DNA of 64,000 bases. Source: Synechococcus sp. BIOS-U3-1 (lineage in GTDB: Bacteria; Cyanobacteriota; Cyanobacteriia; PCC-6307; Cyanobiaceae). Positions 42,889 through 50,669 of this stretch are shown here, one piece after another (the stretch's first letter is position 1; every line of letters begins with the position of its first letter). Below the pieces are notes generated by a model that saw nothing but the letters and a program-made list of their open reading frames with translations, made no database searches and had not been told where the DNA came from. Where the stretch lies: NCBI RefSeq assembly GCF_014279975.1, contig NZ_CP047936.1, forward strand, positions 620,001-684,000, written 5' to 3'. The position numbers were made by a program, and so were the translations under genes.

Positions 42889-43761
42889 GTGGGTTTTGCC
42901 GCCTCGCCCCTGGGCATTGCCCGCCCCAGTCTTTCGGCTCGCATGGCCCGCTGGGGTCTGGTGATCGTGGCGATCTATGGCCTGGTGGCCCTGGTCACAC
43001 CCGTGTTACTGGCCGCTGGACTGCTGCCGGATCCCAATGCAGGGCTGGAGAATCCCATCTATGCGCCTCCCTCAATGGCGCATTGGTGCGGCACCGACCG
43101 TCTCGGCCGTGATGTTTGCGTGCGCACGCTGCAAGGCAGCGGGGTAGCTCTTCAGGTTGTGCTCTTAGCTGTGACCTTCGCGCTGGTGATTGGTGTTCCC
43201 CTGGGCATGGTGAGTGGCTATCTGGGGGGAGGCGTGGATCGCGTGTTGGTGCTGCTGATGGACACGCTGTACACCTTGCCGGTGTTGTTGCTGTCGGTGG
43301 TGCTGGCTTTTCTGTTGGGGAGGGGGGTTCCCAATGCGGCCGCGGCATTGTGCGTGGTTTATATCCCTCAGTACTTCAGAGTGGTGCGCAATCAGACAGC
43401 CCAAGTAAAAGCAGAGCTGTTCGTGGAGGCAGCGCGCACGCTGGGTGCCGGACCGGTCTGGATCCTGCGCCGTTACCTACTGCGCAACGTGATCACCTCT
43501 GTGCCGGTGCTGCTCACCCTCAATGCTGCCGATGCGGTACTGGTGCTGGGTGGCCTCGGATTCCTTGGCCTAGGACTGCCGGAAACAGTGCCGGAATGGG
43601 GGAGTGATCTCAATCTTGCGCTTGCTGCCGTGCCGACCGGTGTGTGGTGGACCGCCCTCTATCCAGGCCTAGCGATGTTCGTGCTGGTGCTCGGGTTGTC
43701 GTTCCTGGGTGAGGGTCTCGAAGCCTGGGTCAGCAGCACGGGGCGTGACGCTGCAAAATAA
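42889..43761 (+). CDS. ABC transporter permease, DppC/OppC-like
   Basis: 290 residues, GTG start 42889. N-terminal helix, then the typical HWCGTDRLGRDVCVRTLQG of peptide/nickel-type permeases, five further helices and the EAA-loop EAARTLGAGPVWILRRYLLRN that contacts the ATPase. It imports oligopeptides or a related substrate together with partner genes that are not in this window. It is divergent from the kinase, with 65 bp between starts. Confidence 0.92.
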   Translation: MGFAASPLGIARPSLSARMARWGLVIVAIYGLVALVTPVLLAAGLLPDPNAGLENPIYAPPSMAHWCGTDRLGRDVCVRTLQGSGVALQVVLLAVTFALVIGVPLGMVSGYLGGGVDRVLVLLMDTLYTLPVLLLSVVLAFLLGRGVPNAAAALCVVYIPQYFRVVRNQTAQVKAELFVEAARTLGAGPVWILRRYLLRNVITSVPVLLTLNAADAVLVLGGLGFLGLGLPETVPEWGSDLNLALAAVPTGVWWTALYPGLAMFVLVLGLSFLGEGLEAWVSSTGRDAAK

Positions 43762-43782
43762 CTCAACAGGATTGATCAGATC

Positions 43783-44043
43783 ATGCCGTTCTGGGCCACG
43801 CTCGCTCTGCTGACCCTGATGGTGACGTTGTGGATTTCTGGCCGCAGCAACCCAGATGATGTGATCGGTCTGCTTGAGCAAATGTTGGCCATTGCTCTGG
43901 GGCTGGTGGTCCTATTTATCAGCCGCAGCCTGCCTCTGGAATTGCTCACTCTCGCGTTCGCCTTGCGACTGCCTGCAGCGCGCCGAAACCATCCGGTGAT
44001 GGAACGCAGGCAAGGCAGTAAGGATGTGTTGATGCCGTTTTGA
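43783..44043 (+). CDS. Small membrane protein, unknown
   Basis: 86 residues, ATG 43783, 21 bp after the permease stop. Two or three hydrophobic segments (FWATLALLTLMVTLWI, LLEQMLAIALGLVVLFI) followed by a basic C-terminal tail. No family recognised. Its proximity suggests co-transcription with the permease. Confidence 0.62.
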   Translation: MPFWATLALLTLMVTLWISGRSNPDDVIGLLEQMLAIALGLVVLFISRSLPLELLTLAFALRLPAARRNHPVMERRQGSKDVLMPF

Positions 44044-44046
44044 ATT

Positions 44047-44070
44047 AGTCCTCAGAACAGTCCTCAGAAC
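44047..44070. repeat. Tandem 12-bp direct repeat
   Basis: AGTCCTCAGAAC occurs twice head to tail, just after a small membrane protein gene and 12 bp before the convergent trmH stop. Perfect copies. Confidence 0.8.
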
Positions 44071-44082
44071 TGTGGTTTTCAC

Positions 44083-44772
44083 TCAGCAGTGCAGCTTGGC
44101 TGTGCGAGGCAGCTGCTCGAGAATCTCACCGTCTTCGCTGAGGGCCGGATAGCTGCGGCCCTGCTCGCGGCACCAGCCCGCCACCTCGGGGTAGCACCAC
44201 TCAAACAGCAGGTCGGTATAACGCTCTACTGGAATCCCCTCACCCTCAAGTGGTGCCAGCCCAACCGCCTGACGCTGTCTGAGGGCTTCAAACAGCAGTG
44301 TGGCCGTGGCCACTGACACATTCAGCGACTGCACCATGCCACGCATGGGGATGAAGATTGCCTGATCCATCAACGCGGTGGCTTCCTCGGTCAGCCCCCA
44401 TTTCTCTGCACCCAGAACGAAGGCGCTGGGGCCGGTGAAGTCGCATTCGCGGTAGTCGCGCGCGTTCACGCCCAGGTTGGTGCCATACAGCCGGAAACCT
44501 TGAGTCTTGAGCTGGCGCACAGCGCTGCTGATGTCGGCATGGTCATGCAACGGCACCCACCGCTGACTTCCTTGGGCGGTGCTGTTGAAGGTGCGGGGCC
44601 TGCCGCTGAAGCTCACGGCATGGGCTTCGAGAACCCCTACGGCATCACAACTGCGCAGGATGGCCGAGAGGTTGTGGGGTTTTTCCACATGCTCCACCAG
44701 AACGGTGAGATCCGACATCCTGCTGTCCAGGACTTGCTTCAGACGCTGAAATCGGCGGGGAAGAATCGGCAT
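44083..44772 (-). CDS. trmH: tRNA (guanosine-2'-O-)-methyltransferase, SPOUT class
   Basis: 229 residues from ATG 44772; the open frame upstream is not conserved. SPOUT knot motifs: VEHVEKPHNLSAILRSCDAVGVLEAH at the start, FVLGAEKWGLTEEA, and IPMRGMVQSLNVSVATATLLFEALRQR near the end. It methylates G18 ribose in tRNA by analogy with TrmH. The C-terminal extension LFEWCYPEVAGWC fits TrmH. Confidence 0.93.
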   Translation of the reverse strand: MPILPRRFQRLKQVLDSRMSDLTVLVEHVEKPHNLSAILRSCDAVGVLEAHAVSFSGRPRTFNSTAQGSQRWVPLHDHADISSAVRQLKTQGFRLYGTNLGVNARDYRECDFTGPSAFVLGAEKWGLTEEATALMDQAIFIPMRGMVQSLNVSVATATLLFEALRQRQAVGLAPLEGEGIPVERYTDLLFEWCYPEVAGWCREQGRSYPALSEDGEILEQLPRTAKLHC

Positions 44773-44954
44773 CGCTGAGATCTCTGCAGGCGCGAAAACT
44801 GGCCGGCAGCCATGGGGGCAGTGCTCAGATTTGCATGCAAGCGGCTTTTGCCATTCCGCTGACACGTCATTGCATTTGCTACACAAGTCCACGTCATGGC
44901 CACCATCTGAAGGAGGCTTCAGCTGGTAACTCTGATCAGAACGAGGGATCTTGG

Positions 44955-45278
44955 ATGGGCACGATCTTGACGTCAAACGCGGCTATGGAGCTGATGCGTC
45001 AATCCGCCGTCGCCGGCATACCAGGTGAAATGCATGCCGAAGTGGTGGCGGGAGGCTGTTCTGATTGCGCGATTGTGTTCAAGGCAGGTCGTCATTCAGG
45101 TGAGCCAATCTCTAGAGAGTCTGGCGTGACGCTCTATTCAAAAGCCGAACAGGTCCGTCTGTTTTCGGGGATGGTTATCGATTATCAAGAATCACTATCC
45201 GGCGGAGGTTTTTTTCTGTCGGGTAAGACGATTGATGTGTCGTCGTGTGGAAATTGCTTCTCTTTTAAGGCTGATTGA
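44955..45278 (+). CDS. A-type Fe-S carrier-like (HesB/IscA-related) protein
   Basis: 107 residues from ATG 44955 (MGTILTSNAAMELMRQSA). The fold pattern follows HesB/IscA: first Cys region GGCSDCAIVF, then VRLFSGMVIDYQESLSGGGFFLSG and a C-terminal Cys pair CGNCFSF. Classical IscA has CxC plus a distant Cys; here there are two CxxC motifs instead, so metal or cluster binding is likely but may differ. It is closed by the hairpin at 45293-45323. Confidence 0.75.
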   Translation: MGTILTSNAAMELMRQSAVAGIPGEMHAEVVAGGCSDCAIVFKAGRHSGEPISRESGVTLYSKAEQVRLFSGMVIDYQESLSGGGFFLSGKTIDVSSCGNCFSFKAD

Positions 45279-45292
45279 GATTTTTGCAAGTG

Positions 45293-45323
45293 GTTGAACT
45301 CTTCTTGATTGGAGTTCAACTTT
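45293..45323. terminator. Hairpin between convergent small genes
   Basis: Perfect 9-bp stem GTTGAACTC (45293-45301) / GAGTTCAAC (45312-45320), followed by TTTG. It lies just after the HesB-like gene and before the convergent CCG-tailed gene. A short T-run makes it a moderate terminator. Confidence 0.6.
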
Positions 45324-45355
45324 GAAAGACCGAGTTAATCGGACTGCATTGCGTT

Positions 45356-45550
45356 TTACCCACAGCATCCGCTTTGCTGAAGGGGCGTGATGGTGACATC
45401 GCTAACAACTTTTGGATCCATTAAGACACGTACTTTGATGCCGCCATCTGGATCATCGGCAAGTTCGATGCCGAGGCCAAGCAGCTCCTTGCCAGCTTCG
45501 TTTTTGTAGTTGATCAACTCGACTCGTTGGATATTGCCTTGCTCAGACAT
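45356..45550 (-). CDS. Small protein with C-terminal Cys-Cys-Gly
   Basis: 64 residues, ATG 45550. Beta-rich, acidic (GIELADDPDGGIKVRVLMDPKVVSDVTITPLQ), ending SGCCG. No family recognised. The vicinal cysteines at the extreme C-terminus suggest metal or redox chemistry, and the convergent neighbour is an Fe-S-carrier-like protein, but a link is only inferred from position. Confidence 0.6.
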   Translation of the reverse strand: MSEQGNIQRVELINYKNEAGKELLGLGIELADDPDGGIKVRVLMDPKVVSDVTITPLQQSGCCG

Positions 45551-45617
45551 TGTTGAGGCCTGTGTTGTTATCCACTATTATGCCTGTCTGATGTTGAAAG
45601 AATCTTGATTGCTGAGA

Positions 45618-46172
45618 TCAGCTCTCTTCATCAGCACTTCCTTTGGTACGGCAAAGGTTGTGGGCTGATGAGCAATAGCGTTGGCAGAAGCTGCTCACCA
45701 TGGCGTTTTGTCCTGAGCGCGACGCCTTGCTCTGAATCTGCCGCCAGACAGGTTTGTCGTTGAGGTACGACTCCAAATTTTGGCTTGCTTCTGAGTCGCT
45801 GCCGAGCGGTGGCAGTCGTTCACCAAGGGCGACTCGACTCACCAGATTCCACTCCTGCGGGATGCCATCGACCGACACGATCGGCAAGGCTTCAAGCCTG
45901 CAGGGCTGGTTGCTCCGACCACTCTGGTCAACGCCATGTTGACTGGATCGCAGCCAAAGCTCGTTCTCTTGGTCGCAAACCTGCAGGTAACGCAGGTCAG
46001 CTGCTTGCAGGCCATAGGTAGCCATCAGTTGGAAGGCGAACCCGTAGCGGCGCCCCATCGTTGTATTCGGCAAAGCTGCCAGTAGCTCAAGGATTTCGGA
46101 ATCCTGCAGCGCATAGGTGATGGGTTCGCGTTGATTTCTCTTGGGTTGATTGCTTTTGGGTTTGTTGATCAA
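45618..46172 (-). CDS. Integrase-like protein, possibly a degenerate tyrosine recombinase
   Basis: 184 residues, basic N-terminus (KPKSNQPKRNQREPITYALQDSEILELLAALPN), then RRYGFAFQLMATYGLQAADLRYLQV. That stretch resembles the start of the tyrosine recombinase catalytic domain, where a conserved Arg follows GL; here it is Gln. No second Arg/His/Tyr boxes follow, so it cannot be an active recombinase of the usual kind. It is either a remnant or a repurposed picocyanobacterial protein. Confidence 0.5.
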   Translation of the reverse strand: MINKPKSNQPKRNQREPITYALQDSEILELLAALPNTTMGRRYGFAFQLMATYGLQAADLRYLQVCDQENELWLRSSQHGVDQSGRSNQPCRLEALPIVSVDGIPQEWNLVSRVALGERLPPLGSDSEASQNLESYLNDKPVWRQIQSKASRSGQNAMVSSFCQRYCSSAHNLCRTKGSADEES

Positions 46173-46301
46173 TGGCTATGTCCCCTTCGCTCGGTGTAGG
46201 TCACGGAGCCAAGTCATATCTGGATGCAGAATCGCCGAAGTTCAGTCACCTCTTCAGAGGTCGGTCCCAACAGGATGGCTCTATCCATGAATGGAGTCAT
46301 C

Positions 46302-46694
46302 ATGAATCATTCGGTTCCCGTGAGTCTGTCGGCACTGTTGTCGCTGAGTGCTCTGTTGCCGATGACGGCAACTCCTCTGTTGGCGTATGAGAATCGTGAT
46401 GACGACCGCTACGCCTATAGCGGCCGCGATGCCTACAACAGCAGTCGGTCCTCCAACGGTCGTGACCATGACGAGAGTCGTGAGTATCTGTATCGACCGA
46501 AAGGAACAGCTCAGAGAGCTGCATGGGAGAAGCCCAACTCAGATACCAACAGTTGCGTGGAGGGCAGCTTGATCGGTGGTCTGCTCGGAGCCGGTCTTGG
46601 CGCTGTGCTGTCGCGAGGCAATGGCCGTTGGATCGGTATGCCTGTTGGGGGTGCCGCTGGTGCCTTGATTGGTTGCCAGGTTGATGGGGGCTGA
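46302..46694 (+). CDS. Exported glycine-zipper protein (17-kDa antigen-like)
   Basis: 130 residues from ATG 46302, with GGAG just upstream. Signal peptide MNHSVPVSLSALLSLSALL ending near LLAYE. A hydrophilic Arg/Asp/Ser-rich linker follows, then CVEGSLIGGLLGAGLGAVLSRG and IGMPVGGAAGALIGCQVD, the glycine-zipper two-helix pattern of surface antigen/SlyB-like envelope proteins. It probably sits in the outer membrane or periplasm. It shares one base with the next gene (TGATG). Confidence 0.78.
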   Translation: MNHSVPVSLSALLSLSALLPMTATPLLAYENRDDDRYAYSGRDAYNSSRSSNGRDHDESREYLYRPKGTAQRAAWEKPNSDTNSCVEGSLIGGLLGAGLGAVLSRGNGRWIGMPVGGAAGALIGCQVDGG

Positions 46695-47065
46695 TGTCTC
46701 CATCTCAACGCAGCACATTTGATCGACGTGTGAGAGCTGTTGTTGCTTTCATCCCTCCGGGCCGCTTGTCCACTTATGGCCAGGTCGCAGATTGGATCGG
46801 TGCCTATGGCTGTGCGCGCCAGGTGGGTTGGGCTTTGCGGCGTTTAAGCCTGCCAACTCAGGTTCCCTGGCAGCGTGTGGTCAATGGCCAAGGCCGCATC
46901 TCGATGAGCCTGAGTCGTGAGGGATCCGACTGGATTCAGAGGGAGCTGTTGATCGCTGAAGGAATTCCTGTGGATCTAGAAGGTCGTCTGCCCCTCAAAA
47001 GGTTTCTGTGGGCACCTGATGAAGGGCAGATCGCTGAGATGGGTCAGTTACTCAGGGCGCTATAG
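46694..47065 (+). CDS. Alkyltransferase-like protein (ATL; inactive MGMT homologue)
   Basis: 123 residues. Resembles the C-terminal domain of O6-alkylguanine-DNA alkyltransferase: IPPGRLSTYGQVADWIG and ARQVGWALRRL. The active-site PCHRV box reads PWQRVV, with Trp in place of the acceptor Cys. This is the hallmark of ATL proteins, which bind alkylated bases and hand them to nucleotide excision repair. Coupled to the glycine-zipper gene by a one-base overlap; the 3' end overlaps cpcL by 22 bp. Confidence 0.9.
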   Translation: MSPSQRSTFDRRVRAVVAFIPPGRLSTYGQVADWIGAYGCARQVGWALRRLSLPTQVPWQRVVNGQGRISMSLSREGSDWIQRELLIAEGIPVDLEGRLPLKRFLWAPDEGQIAEMGQLLRAL

Positions 47066-47823
47066 GCCACGGTGACCGCCAGGCGCGTGATTTCGATCAC
47101 CCCAGCGATGACGAATACCGTTGCGAACCGGGTCGCCCAGCGCGGTGGCTGATTGCCTCTCCAGCTGTTAGAGATCCGCATCCACTGGACCTCGGCGGAG
47201 GCCGGAAAAGTGATCCTGCTTGCCCGCCCTGAAGCCAGCTGATTGCCGAGTTTGGAGCTTGTTCCGATCGCTTTGTCGCTGAAGGCGTACCCCAGCGACA
47301 CCGCAGCAGTGCGGTTGAAGGCCGACTGGGCTGATCCCGGTTGGGATTGCCAGGAGCGCACGAACGGCACGCCATGCTCCCCGAAAGCTTCGCTGTATTC
47401 CTCTGAATCAATAAGTGAATCCACGAGTGCATTGTGTCCTTGTGAAGCTTGAATCTGAATGGATTCGGACACTTCTCTTTGATGGTGGGGTGGTCTGCCT
47501 AGCAAATGTTTGAAATCCAGTTCGATGGTTCTCTGTGGAGAACAGAAATCGTAAAAGTTTTTGCGATAGAAGTCGGACTTAGCGAGTCCCCGGACGAACT
47601 CCTGCACGGTGATCCGTCCATCGTGCAATTCAGCCTCAAGAGAGATTGAGCGCTCACAATCCATGACATGTCCATTGCCGTAGACATGCTTGTAGGCAGC
47701 TTGAATCGCCATATCGACATCCGCCGCTTCGGCAGAGCCTGCGTATCCGGAGCGCAGTTTCACGGGCTGCTTTGTTGCACGTTCACCACCGAATTGTGTC
47801 GCGACAGAGGTGGACGAAAGCAT
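47044..47823 (-). CDS. cpcL: Membrane-anchored phycobilisome rod linker, CpcL (CpcG2) type
   Basis: 259 residues from ATG 47823. PBS-linker domain at about residues 28-155 (DVDMAIQAAYKHVYGNGHVMD, DGRITVQEFVRGLAKSDFYR, ELDFKHLLGRPP). The C-terminus ends in a hydrophobic helix FATVFVIAGVIEITRLAVTV (about 233-255). Ordinary rod-core CpcG lacks such a helix; CpcL uses it to anchor rods to thylakoid membranes and serve photosystem I or NDH-1. Single gene, convergent with the ATL gene (22-bp overlap). Confidence 0.88.
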   Translation of the reverse strand: MLSSTSVATQFGGERATKQPVKLRSGYAGSAEAADVDMAIQAAYKHVYGNGHVMDCERSISLEAELHDGRITVQEFVRGLAKSDFYRKNFYDFCSPQRTIELDFKHLLGRPPHHQREVSESIQIQASQGHNALVDSLIDSEEYSEAFGEHGVPFVRSWQSQPGSAQSAFNRTAAVSLGYAFSDKAIGTSSKLGNQLASGRASRITFPASAEVQWMRISNSWRGNQPPRWATRFATVFVIAGVIEITRLAVTVAYSALSN

Positions 47824-47871
47824 GGCAATTTTTGAAGGTGACCTTGGTATCAAAGAGAGTCTTGAGCCGAA

Positions 47872-48129
47872 CTAAGATTGAATTGTGCGATTCTTATGTT
47901 TTCGCAAATAAACAAGATCTTTTTTCAAGTTAATCAGCATTTTGGGTGAAGTTGAGTATCGCTTTTCAGCGATTTCGAATGTTTCTGGTAATGGCGATAG
48001 TTTTTGATCTTGTGGTTTTTTGGGTTTGACTTCGATGCGCGCCGTCTCAGGCCGAGCCTTGGCTTGCTGTTTGCGCTCAGTCCAGGTGCTGGGGGTTGCT
48101 GGCAGATGATTGAAATCAGTGAAGCCCAC
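47872..48129 (-). CDS. Possible small basic protein
   Basis: 85 residues from GTG 48129, divergent from rsmB and starting 3 bp away from it. Lys/Arg-rich (TERKQQAKARPETARIEVKPKKPQDQK) with a likely helical C-terminal end. No family recognised. The composition looks like real protein and it fills an otherwise empty 300-bp gap, but a ribosome-binding site is not obvious. Confidence 0.4.
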   Translation of the reverse strand: MGFTDFNHLPATPSTWTERKQQAKARPETARIEVKPKKPQDQKLSPLPETFEIAEKRYSTSPKMLINLKKDLVYLRKHKNRTIQS

Positions 48130-48131
48130 CT

Positions 48132-49484
48132 ATGGCTCAACCTGCTGAACCCTCTCTCCGTGATGCACTGCTCTCTCGCCGTGTTGCATGGGACGTTCTG
48201 GAAGCAGTTGCGGCCGGGGCTTACGCAGATGTGGCTTTGGAGCGGGCGCTGCGCCGCCGGCCTCTTAGTGCTGTCGATCGTCGCTTTGTCACCGAGCTGT
48301 CTTACGGGGCCATTCGCTGGCGACAGTGGCTTGATGGTTGGCTGGATCGCTTGGGCAAGGTGCCTGCTCGTAAGCAGCCGCCGCGTTTGCGCTGGCTCTT
48401 GCACATCGGGCTTTACCAGTTGTTGCGTATGGAGCGCATTCCTGCCTCCGCTGCAGTGAACACCACTGTGGAGCTGGCGAAACAGGGAAAGCTGGCCCGT
48501 CTAGCGCCAGTGGTGAATGGACTGTTGCGTTCAGCATTGCGAGCCCGTGAGGCCGGCGAAGCGTTGCCTATGCCCGAGGACCCGGCAGCTGCTTTGGCCC
48601 AGGAACATTCGCTGCCGTTGTGGCTCAGCCGCGGACTGTTTCAGTGGTGTGGCCCCGAACAGGCTGAGTGCGTTGCCAGAGCCTGTAATCAGGTTCCGCC
48701 CCTCGATCTGCGCGTGAATCGCCTGCGTTCAAAGCCTGACCTTGTGGCAGCACTGTTCGCCGAACGGAGCATTGCAACAGCGCCGATTACAGGTTGCCCG
48801 GATGGGCTTCAGGTGCTGGAGCCATCCGGTGATCTGCGCCAATGGCCCGGGTACAGCGAAGGGTATTGGTGCGTCCAAGATCGTGCGGCCCAGTGGGTGG
48901 CACCGCTGCTGGATCCACGCCCTGGTCAACGAGTGTTGGATGCCTGCGCTGCCCCAGGTGGCAAAGCCACCCACCTAGCGGAATTGATGGGAGATGGTGG
49001 GGAGATCTGGGCTGTGGATCGATCCCCCGGTCGTTTGCAGCGGGTGGCAGCCAATGCTGCTCGGCTTGGCTGCAGCAGCATCCATGCGCTGGCGTCTGAT
49101 GCGTCGCAGCTTGGGCAGGAGAGACCGGAGTGGCAGGGCCGCTTCGACCGGATACTTGTGGATGCACCGTGTTCCGGCTTAGGAACGTTGGCGCGCCATC
49201 CCGACGCTCGCTGGAGAGTCACAGAGGAGTCGGTTGCTGAATTGCTGAAGCTGCAGATCGGCCTACTGAATGGTCTCCGATCTCTGCTGGCCCCAGGTGG
49301 GCGTCTGGTTTATGCGACTTGCACCATCCAACCTTCAGAAAACACCGAACAGATCCATGGTTGGCTGCAGGCCCATCCTGATCTCGTGCTCAACTCCGAG
49401 CAGCAGCGTTGGCCTGACCCCGGAGGGGGAGATGGTTTTTACGCCGCAGTGATTACTGCACCGGGAGATAACAGCAGTGGCTGA
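48132..49484 (+). CDS. rsmB: 16S rRNA (cytosine-C5) methyltransferase RsmB (Sun)
   Basis: 450 residues, ATG 48132. N-terminal NusB-like RNA-binding domain (about 10-150), then a SAM-binding methyltransferase domain: VLDACAAPGGKATHLAELM, VDRSPGRLQR, VDAPCSGLGTLARHPD with one catalytic Cys, and YATCTIQPSENTEQI with the second. It makes m5C967 in 16S rRNA. After its stop the backbone is interrupted by an integrase-bearing island. Confidence 0.96.
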   Translation: MAQPAEPSLRDALLSRRVAWDVLEAVAAGAYADVALERALRRRPLSAVDRRFVTELSYGAIRWRQWLDGWLDRLGKVPARKQPPRLRWLLHIGLYQLLRMERIPASAAVNTTVELAKQGKLARLAPVVNGLLRSALRAREAGEALPMPEDPAAALAQEHSLPLWLSRGLFQWCGPEQAECVARACNQVPPLDLRVNRLRSKPDLVAALFAERSIATAPITGCPDGLQVLEPSGDLRQWPGYSEGYWCVQDRAAQWVAPLLDPRPGQRVLDACAAPGGKATHLAELMGDGGEIWAVDRSPGRLQRVAANAARLGCSSIHALASDASQLGQERPEWQGRFDRILVDAPCSGLGTLARHPDARWRVTEESVAELLKLQIGLLNGLRSLLAPGGRLVYATCTIQPSENTEQIHGWLQAHPDLVLNSEQQRWPDPGGGDGFYAAVITAPGDNSSG

Positions 49485-49603
49485 CTAGGATTTTAGGATT
49501 ATTACAGTGTTTGAATAACGTTGGACTAATTGGTTTGTCCGACAAGAGCTGGAGGTTCCTGCTGCCAGCTGCTATGGTGTGTACCTATTAAGCACCGTGA
49601 TAC

Positions 49604-50008
49604 ATGCCTACAGCCTTAGACAGAGTTCAGGTACTGCTGCAGCCTGATGAATATGCAGAGCTAACCCTGCTTGCGAAGGAAGACCGGAGATCTCTTGCTG
49701 CAATGGCTGCTGTTCTCATCTCAGAAGCCATCAAGGCTCGGGTGAAGAGTGGAGACTTTGTTATTGACCCTGAGGACCCTGCTTATGCAAAGGCTCGGGA
49801 GCGCCAGTTAGAGAGAGCCGGGATTACTCCAGAGGCTCTAAAGAAGGTGGATAAGGAGTTCTGGGACAAGGCTGCTGAAGCAAAGGCTCAGTCCGAAGAG
49901 GTCATGAAGAACACCAAGGCAAAGAATAAGTTGGCTTCTACTGAGGAACTTGAGGCTCAGATGAAACAGATGATGGAACAGATTGCTGCTCTAAAATCTC
50001 AGGATTGA
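49604..50008 (+). CDS. Hypothetical protein with ribbon-helix-helix-like N-terminus
   Basis: 134 residues, ATG 49604. The N-terminal part RVQVLLQPDEYAELTLLAKEDRRSLAAMAAVLISEAI looks like a beta strand plus two helices of an RHH DNA-binding protein. The rest is a long Lys/Glu/Ala/Met-rich helix, probably coiled coil, ending EAQMKQMMEQIAALKSQD. First gene of the island; possibly its regulator, by inference. Confidence 0.62.
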   Translation: MPTALDRVQVLLQPDEYAELTLLAKEDRRSLAAMAAVLISEAIKARVKSGDFVIDPEDPAYAKARERQLERAGITPEALKKVDKEFWDKAAEAKAQSEEVMKNTKAKNKLASTEELEAQMKQMMEQIAALKSQD

Positions 50009-50066
50009 CTCCAAGCTTTAGAGTCTTTACTGTCTTGCTAAAGTAACGAATATTGATTTTAAGCTG

Positions 50067-50468
50067 ATGCTATCGAAGGTGCTTGGCTTCTCGCTGATTC
50101 TTTCATCCCTTGCTATATCCGTGAATGCACAGGTGACAGAAAAAGATGTAACAGATAATTGGCAACGAGGTGCATTCCAATGGCCAACGAAAAAACAGTA
50201 CGCCTCTTTCAAGTTTCTAGGGAAAAATTCTGAGTTTGCAGTTGCATTCATCTATCCAAGCAGTTTCATTCAGTGGGATGATCGGATGCCATCGCTTGCC
50301 ATGGTGGATTGTAAGTCTTTTGAGATGATCGGTGGATGGCTGGTAACTGACAGCACTGACGAGAAGCTAGTTAAAGATCCCACGAAGCAGATTGAGGAGG
50401 CACAGCAGGTTGTCAATGACTTCTGCACTACACACAGAAATCTCTTTCCAAAAGCTGCTATTTATTAG
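50067..50468 (+). CDS. Exported hypothetical protein
   Basis: 133 residues from ATG 50067. Signal peptide MLSKVLGFSLILSSLAISVNA, then a charged small domain with KDVTDNWQRGAFQWPTKKQYASFKF and two late Cys (VDCKSF, NDFCTTH). No family recognised. Island gene. Confidence 0.62.
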   Translation: MLSKVLGFSLILSSLAISVNAQVTEKDVTDNWQRGAFQWPTKKQYASFKFLGKNSEFAVAFIYPSSFIQWDDRMPSLAMVDCKSFEMIGGWLVTDSTDEKLVKDPTKQIEEAQQVVNDFCTTHRNLFPKAAIY

Positions 50469-50576
50469 AGTATTGAGATGTAAATTGGTATGAATCACCA
50501 GGTAGCAGATTTGATCTGCAGCATCTCGCGTGATGCCTGGCTATAAGATGAACTAACTGACAAAGAGGATGTCCTG

Positions 50577-50669
50577 ATGGATCCAACGTTAATGCCAGTA
50601 GTTATTTCTGTTATTGGCTACAGCATCATCCTTGCAGTTGGTGGAGCCTGTGTTGCAGCTGCGCCATAG
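50577..50669 (+). CDS. 30-residue single-helix membrane peptide
   Basis: ATG 50577 preceded at good spacing by GAGGA. It encodes MDPTLMPVVISVIGY followed by SIILAVGGACVAAAP: one hydrophobic helix with a Cys. Its size fits a small membrane protein or toxin-like peptide. No family recognised; the good ribosome-binding site is the main support. Confidence 0.45.
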   Translation: MDPTLMPVVISVIGYSIILAVGGACVAAAP

